A stretch of 8,988 nucleotides of DNA from Gammaproteobacteria bacterium. GTDB lineage: Bacteria; Pseudomonadota; Gammaproteobacteria; SZUA-229. Below, one piece after another: positions 6,787-8,988 of this stretch (position 1 is the first letter of the stretch; each line of letters opens with the position of its first letter). The DNA lies in the NCBI GenBank assembly GCA_027858635.1, contig JAQICG010000430.1:1-8988 (forward strand). The letters run 5' to 3'. Position numbers and translations under genes: made by a program. The notes beneath the pieces are model-generated. The model saw only the letters and a program-made list of their open reading frames with translations, had not been told where the DNA came from and did no database searches.

Positions 6787-7195
6787 CACCCTGCTCCTCA
6801 ATTCTCCGCCAATTAGCCCCAACTCTTTCAACATCACTGTCTTTCAGTTTATCGTGATCCTTATATATGTAATGACTAATGAAATATGTATTTTCATGTT
6901 GCTCTGACAACCAGCAATAACCTCTTATTGGTATGCGTTTTAGAGCATTAAATTTATTTGTATTTTGCTGACCTTTCCTTTTCGGTAATTCACCTTCTTT
7001 AGGAAAGTTTTCCTTTGACATCCTATGACCATTTGCCAGTTTCTCAATTTGTATAATAAGCCCTCTAGTGAATGACTTATGTTTTCTACGATCCACTTTA
7101 CTAAGCGCAGCTTCATAACTTTCCAACGCCCCTTTACAGTGTATAACTATAAATTTAGAGCCCTTATAGCTATACCTAAATTCGCCCTCTTTCAC
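6776..7195 (-). CDS. RelE/HigB-like toxin candidate, first gene of the TAC operon
   Basis: A 139-residue basic, Lys/Arg-rich protein. Its C-terminal half (about 81-135), with KFNALKRIPIRGYCW, YFISHYIYKDHDKL and a final DVERVGANWRRIEEQ helix, follows the RelE/HigB layout: a core beta-sheet, a strand ending in HYIYKD where HigB toxins have a phenylalanine-lysine-rich strand, then a terminal helix. Such toxins cleave mRNA on the ribosome. The N-terminal half (up to about 80) is longer than in typical HigB (about 90-110 residues in all) and I do not recognise it. The start is the GTG at 7195, the only ATG/GTG near the promoter; it has no Shine-Dalgarno and lies only about 5 nt from the predicted transcription start, so expression may be weak. 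A downstream TTG in the first 25 codons is possible. The toxin call rests equally on sequence pattern and on its place before an XRE antitoxin and SecB-like gene. Confidence 0.7.
   Translation of the reverse strand: MKEGEFRYSYKGSKFIVIHCKGALESYEAALSKVDRRKHKSFTRGLIIQIEKLANGHRMSKENFPKEGELPKRKGQQNTNKFNALKRIPIRGYCWLSEQHENTYFISHYIYKDHDKLKDSDVERVGANWRRIEEQGDER
6794..6799 (-). promoter_or_regulatory. Ribosome binding site of the antitoxin gene
   Basis: GAGGAG lies inside the 3' end of the toxin gene, 7 nt before ATG 6786. It is the best Shine-Dalgarno in the operon and decides the antitoxin start. The strong site on the antitoxin and none on the toxin fits the usual need for excess antitoxin. Confidence 0.7.
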
Positions 7196-7205
7196 GTCGG
7201 AACCG

Positions 7206-7231
7206 AACTATAGTTAATATATATGTTAACT
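7206..7231. promoter_or_regulatory. Probable operator: inverted repeats in the TAC promoter
   Basis: AGTTAA (7212-7217) and TTAACT (7226-7231) are perfect inverted arms around an 8-bp spacer, and they fill the gap between the -35 and -10 boxes. A second perfect palindrome, AACTATAGTT (7206-7215), covers the -10 box. Sites of this kind are where HigA-type antitoxins bind and repress their own operons. Binding here is inferred from position. Confidence 0.55.
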
Positions 7232-7235
7232 GCAA
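7207..7235 (-). promoter_or_regulatory. Sigma-70-type promoter of the TAC operon
   Basis: TTGCAG (7235-7230), a 17-nt spacer and TATAGT (7212-7207) form a good promoter pointing into the toxin gene. The expected start, near 7200, lies about 5 nt before the GTG codon, giving an almost leaderless message. An overlapping alternative is TTGAAA (7245-7240), 18 nt and TATATT (7221-7216), with a start near 7209. Confidence 0.6.
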
Positions 7236-7342
7236 CTTTTTTCAACCCTTATTCTCCGTGGTAATTTATTATTTCGACCTTTTGCTTAACCGTAAAATTG
7301 TTTTTTCGTACCAATCTCTAACACTCAATCTCTATTTCTTGC
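7236..7342. other. AT-rich spacer between ssb terminator and TAC promoter
   Basis: This is AT-rich DNA with no convincing gene. Apart from the alternative -35 at 7245-7240, I see no further hairpin or repeat. It separates the ssb transcription unit from the TAC operon. Confidence 0.4.
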
Positions 7343-7355
7343 ATGGCAATAACGT

Positions 7356-7383
7356 ATAAAGCCCTGTTTTTACAGGGCTTTAT
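7356..7383 (-). terminator. Intrinsic terminator of ssb
   Basis: A perfect 11-bp stem, ATAAAGCCCTG (7356-7366) with CAGGGCTTTAT (7373-7383), closes a 6-nt loop. It lies about 48 nt past the ssb stop codon. The T run is short and partly inside the stem (GGGCTTTAT), as in many proteobacterial terminators. The near symmetry could allow function in both directions, but no plus-strand gene ends here. Confidence 0.8.
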
Positions 7384-7430
7384 GGTATCGAGCAACTTAT
7401 TTCCCAGCCTTCCCTGCTTTTATCGCGTTA

Positions 7431-7901
7431 TCAGAACGGGATGTCGTCATCGAAGCCGTCTTCCACTGTGGCATCGGGCTGTTGACGCTGAGGGGGCTGG
7501 CGATTGGATGACTGGCTTTGTGACTGGCCCTGAGACTGTGCAGGGGCGTAGCTGTCACCGCCGCCGCGACCGCCCAGCATTTGCATTTCGTTGGCGATGA
7601 TTTTGGTGCTGTATTTATCAGTACCATCTTTGCCTGTGTATTTTTCAGTGCGCAGGCTGCCTTCGATATAAACCTGTGAGCCTTTTTTCAGGTATTCGCC
7701 GGCAATTTCACCCAGACGATTGAAAAATACAACATTGTGCCATTCGGTGCGTTCTTTGGTTTCGCCGCTCTGTTTGTCTTTCCAGCTTTCCGAGGTGGCG
7801 ATTGAAATATTGGTAACTGCACCACAGGAGGGGATGTAGCGGGTTTCAGGATCCTTGCCGCAATTGCCCACTAGAATTACTTTGTTTACTCCTCTTGCCA
7901 T
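7431..7901 (-). CDS. ssb: Single-stranded DNA-binding protein
   Basis: SSB coats single-stranded DNA in replication, recombination and repair and recruits partner proteins through its C-terminus. The 156 residues show the OB fold (about 1-110): GVNKVILVGN start, SESW with Trp40, TEWHNVVFF with Trp54 and Phe60, KKGSQVYIEG and the MQMLGGR end. A Gln/Ser/Pro-rich linker (about 118-147) precedes the acidic tip DDDIPF that binds partners. Tyr88 stands where E. coli has Trp88. Cys14 and Cys26 replace residues that are Leu and Gly in E. coli. The ATG at 7901 has GGAGAG shortly upstream and matches the family start. It lies 64 nt behind the MFS gene and ends before a strong hairpin, so it may share a transcript with that gene or have its own promoter in the gap, where I see no clear boxes. 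Confidence 0.98.
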   Translation of the reverse strand: MARGVNKVILVGNCGKDPETRYIPSCGAVTNISIATSESWKDKQSGETKERTEWHNVVFFNRLGEIAGEYLKKGSQVYIEGSLRTEKYTGKDGTDKYSTKIIANEMQMLGGRGGGDSYAPAQSQGQSQSQSSNRQPPQRQQPDATVEDGFDDDIPF

Positions 7902-7965
7902 TTTCTCTCTCCGCGATTTTGTATGCTTTATGTTTGGTTGATTTTAGTCCAACCAGTACGTCAGT

Positions 7966-8988
7966 TTATAGGGGTTCGGCATACGATAACAGTGTTTCTT
8001 CGTCCAGTATGCGCTTTTCAACTTTGAGGTAAGCCACGCCTTCCGTTTCGATGATGGCCGCTTCGGCAACGCCTCTGACGGCCAGTAGCTGCTGCGGGCT
8101 GACGCCGGTGACTTTCATCAGGTAGGTGCTTAAATTTCTGGGTTTTTTCATAAAGATGGCGATCAGCAACCAGATGAGCAACATCGCCAGTGCCGCGCTG
8201 TAGGCACCATCGATACCCCAGTGGTTGTGTGCCAGGCCACCCGCCGCGCCGCCGGCAAAGGCACCCATGAACTGGCTGCTGGAATAGACGCCCATAGCGG
8301 TGCCCTTCTGTTCGGCATGGGCGGTTTTGGCGACCAGTGACGGCAGGCTGGCTTCGAGCAGGTTAAAAGCGGTGAAAAAAAGCACCATAAAGATGGTGAT
8401 GGTAATCAGGTCGCGACCGCTGAGCAGGCCGATAACGGCGACCACCAGACCGGCAATTGCGCCGACGAAGACCGGCTTCATCAAATCCTTGCGTTCGGCA
8501 AGCACGATAAACGGCACCATCAACGCCACTGATACCACAAACACCGGCAGGTACAGCTGCCAGTGCTGCGCGGCGGCGAGACCGGCATCGTCGCGCAGTT
8601 CGAGCGGGATGACCAGAAACACCGCCATCAGCACAAAATGCAGGGTAAAAATACCGGCATCCAGGCGCAGCAAGTCAGGACTTTTCAGGACATTTTTCAG
8701 GCTCGATGTTTGTAGCTCGGCATCGCGGTGAAAGTGGCTCTCCGGCGGGTTGGGCACAAACAGATAGAGAATACCGATACCGATAACCGCCAGCACGGCG
8801 GTGCCGGCAAAGATGCCCGAGACGCCTATCCATTCATTGAGAATCGGACCCAGCACCATTGAGACGGCGAATGCCATGCCGATACTCATGCCGATGACCG
8901 CCATCATGCGCATGCGATGCTCTTCTCTGGAGAGGTCAGCGGCCAGCGCCATCAGCGCCGCTGCAATCGCACCCGCCCCCTGCAATGC
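7966..8988 (-). CDS. MFS transporter with C-terminal YAM-like domain (YajR-like), 5' end beyond the window
   Basis: Inner-membrane major facilitator superfamily protein; the 340 or so residues visible represent roughly TM4 to the C-terminus. The visible start (QGAGAIAAALMALAADLSREEHR) is the TM4 motif after which the N-terminal half continues, so the true start is outside. Hydrophobic segments lie at about 29-48, 57-77, 111-130, 143-163, 171-190, 194-212, 235-251 and 261-279, counted from 8985. After the last, a soluble tail of about 55 residues (NLSTYLMKV, then AVRGVAEAAIIETEGVAYLKV) has the beta-alpha-beta look of the ferredoxin-like YAM domain of E. coli YajR. The substrate is unknown; drug or metabolite efflux is the usual family guess. 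In Pseudomonas a similar MFS gene sits between uvrA and ssb, and the MFS-ssb adjacency here agrees. Confidence 0.9.
   Translation of the reverse strand, partial: ALQGAGAIAAALMALAADLSREEHRMRMMAVIGMSIGMAFAVSMVLGPILNEWIGVSGIFAGTAVLAVIGIGILYLFVPNPPESHFHRDAELQTSSLKNVLKSPDLLRLDAGIFTLHFVLMAVFLVIPLELRDDAGLAAAQHWQLYLPVFVVSVALMVPFIVLAERKDLMKPVFVGAIAGLVVAVIGLLSGRDLITITIFMVLFFTAFNLLEASLPSLVAKTAHAEQKGTAMGVYSSSQFMGAFAGGAAGGLAHNHWGIDGAYSAALAMLLIWLLIAIFMKKPRNLSTYLMKVTGVSPQQLLAVRGVAEAAIIETEGVAYLKVEKRILDEETLLSYAEPL

Noticed and set aside
6787..6837. Antitoxin start at 6837
   Set aside because: ATG 6786 has GAGGAG at 7 nt and gives a short 11-nt overlap; the upstream start would overlap the toxin by about 60 nt without such a site.
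7935..7955. TGGTTG/CAACCA inverted repeat between the MFS gene and ssb
   Set aside because: A 6-bp stem with a 9-nt loop and no T run; too weak to call a terminator or operator.

Overview
The window reads as chromosomal DNA from a gammaproteobacterium. GlmS, SSB and the YajR-like transporter all resemble gammaproteobacterial families, and the MFS-ssb gene pair is also found in Pseudomonas. Every gene lies on the minus strand, so transcription runs from right to left. The housekeeping genes are moderately GC-rich, while the central genes are mixed or AT-rich. No genus can be assigned safely.

Layout from right to left (transcription order): the 3' part of an MFS transporter with a C-terminal YAM-like domain (7966-8988, cut by the window edge); ssb (7431-7901) and its hairpin terminator (7356-7383); a three-gene AT-rich operon, 7195-5841; a large single-polypeptide type IIG restriction-modification enzyme, 5750-2529; glmS, 2388-556; a cluster of short degenerate repeats, 281-526; and at the left edge the broken 5' end of a miaB-like gene, 165-1.

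The most interesting part is the three-gene operon. It has the order and architecture of a toxin-antitoxin-chaperone (TAC) module: a RelE/HigB-like toxin candidate, an XRE-type antitoxin with a long C-terminal tail, and a small SecB-like chaperone. The genes overlap by 11 and 8 nt. A promoter (TTGCAG, 17-nt spacer, TATAGT) sits in front of the first gene, and an inverted repeat spans its spacer, which suggests autorepression. With the type IIG enzyme directly downstream, this looks like a small defence/addiction island placed between ssb and glmS.

The second notable point is at the left edge. A clearly MiaB-like N-terminus carries an in-frame TAA at a normally conserved Ser codon, and probably a one-base frameshift near its best start. 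It is either a decaying relic or a site of sequence error.

I found no tRNA, rRNA, CRISPR array, transposase or integrase.
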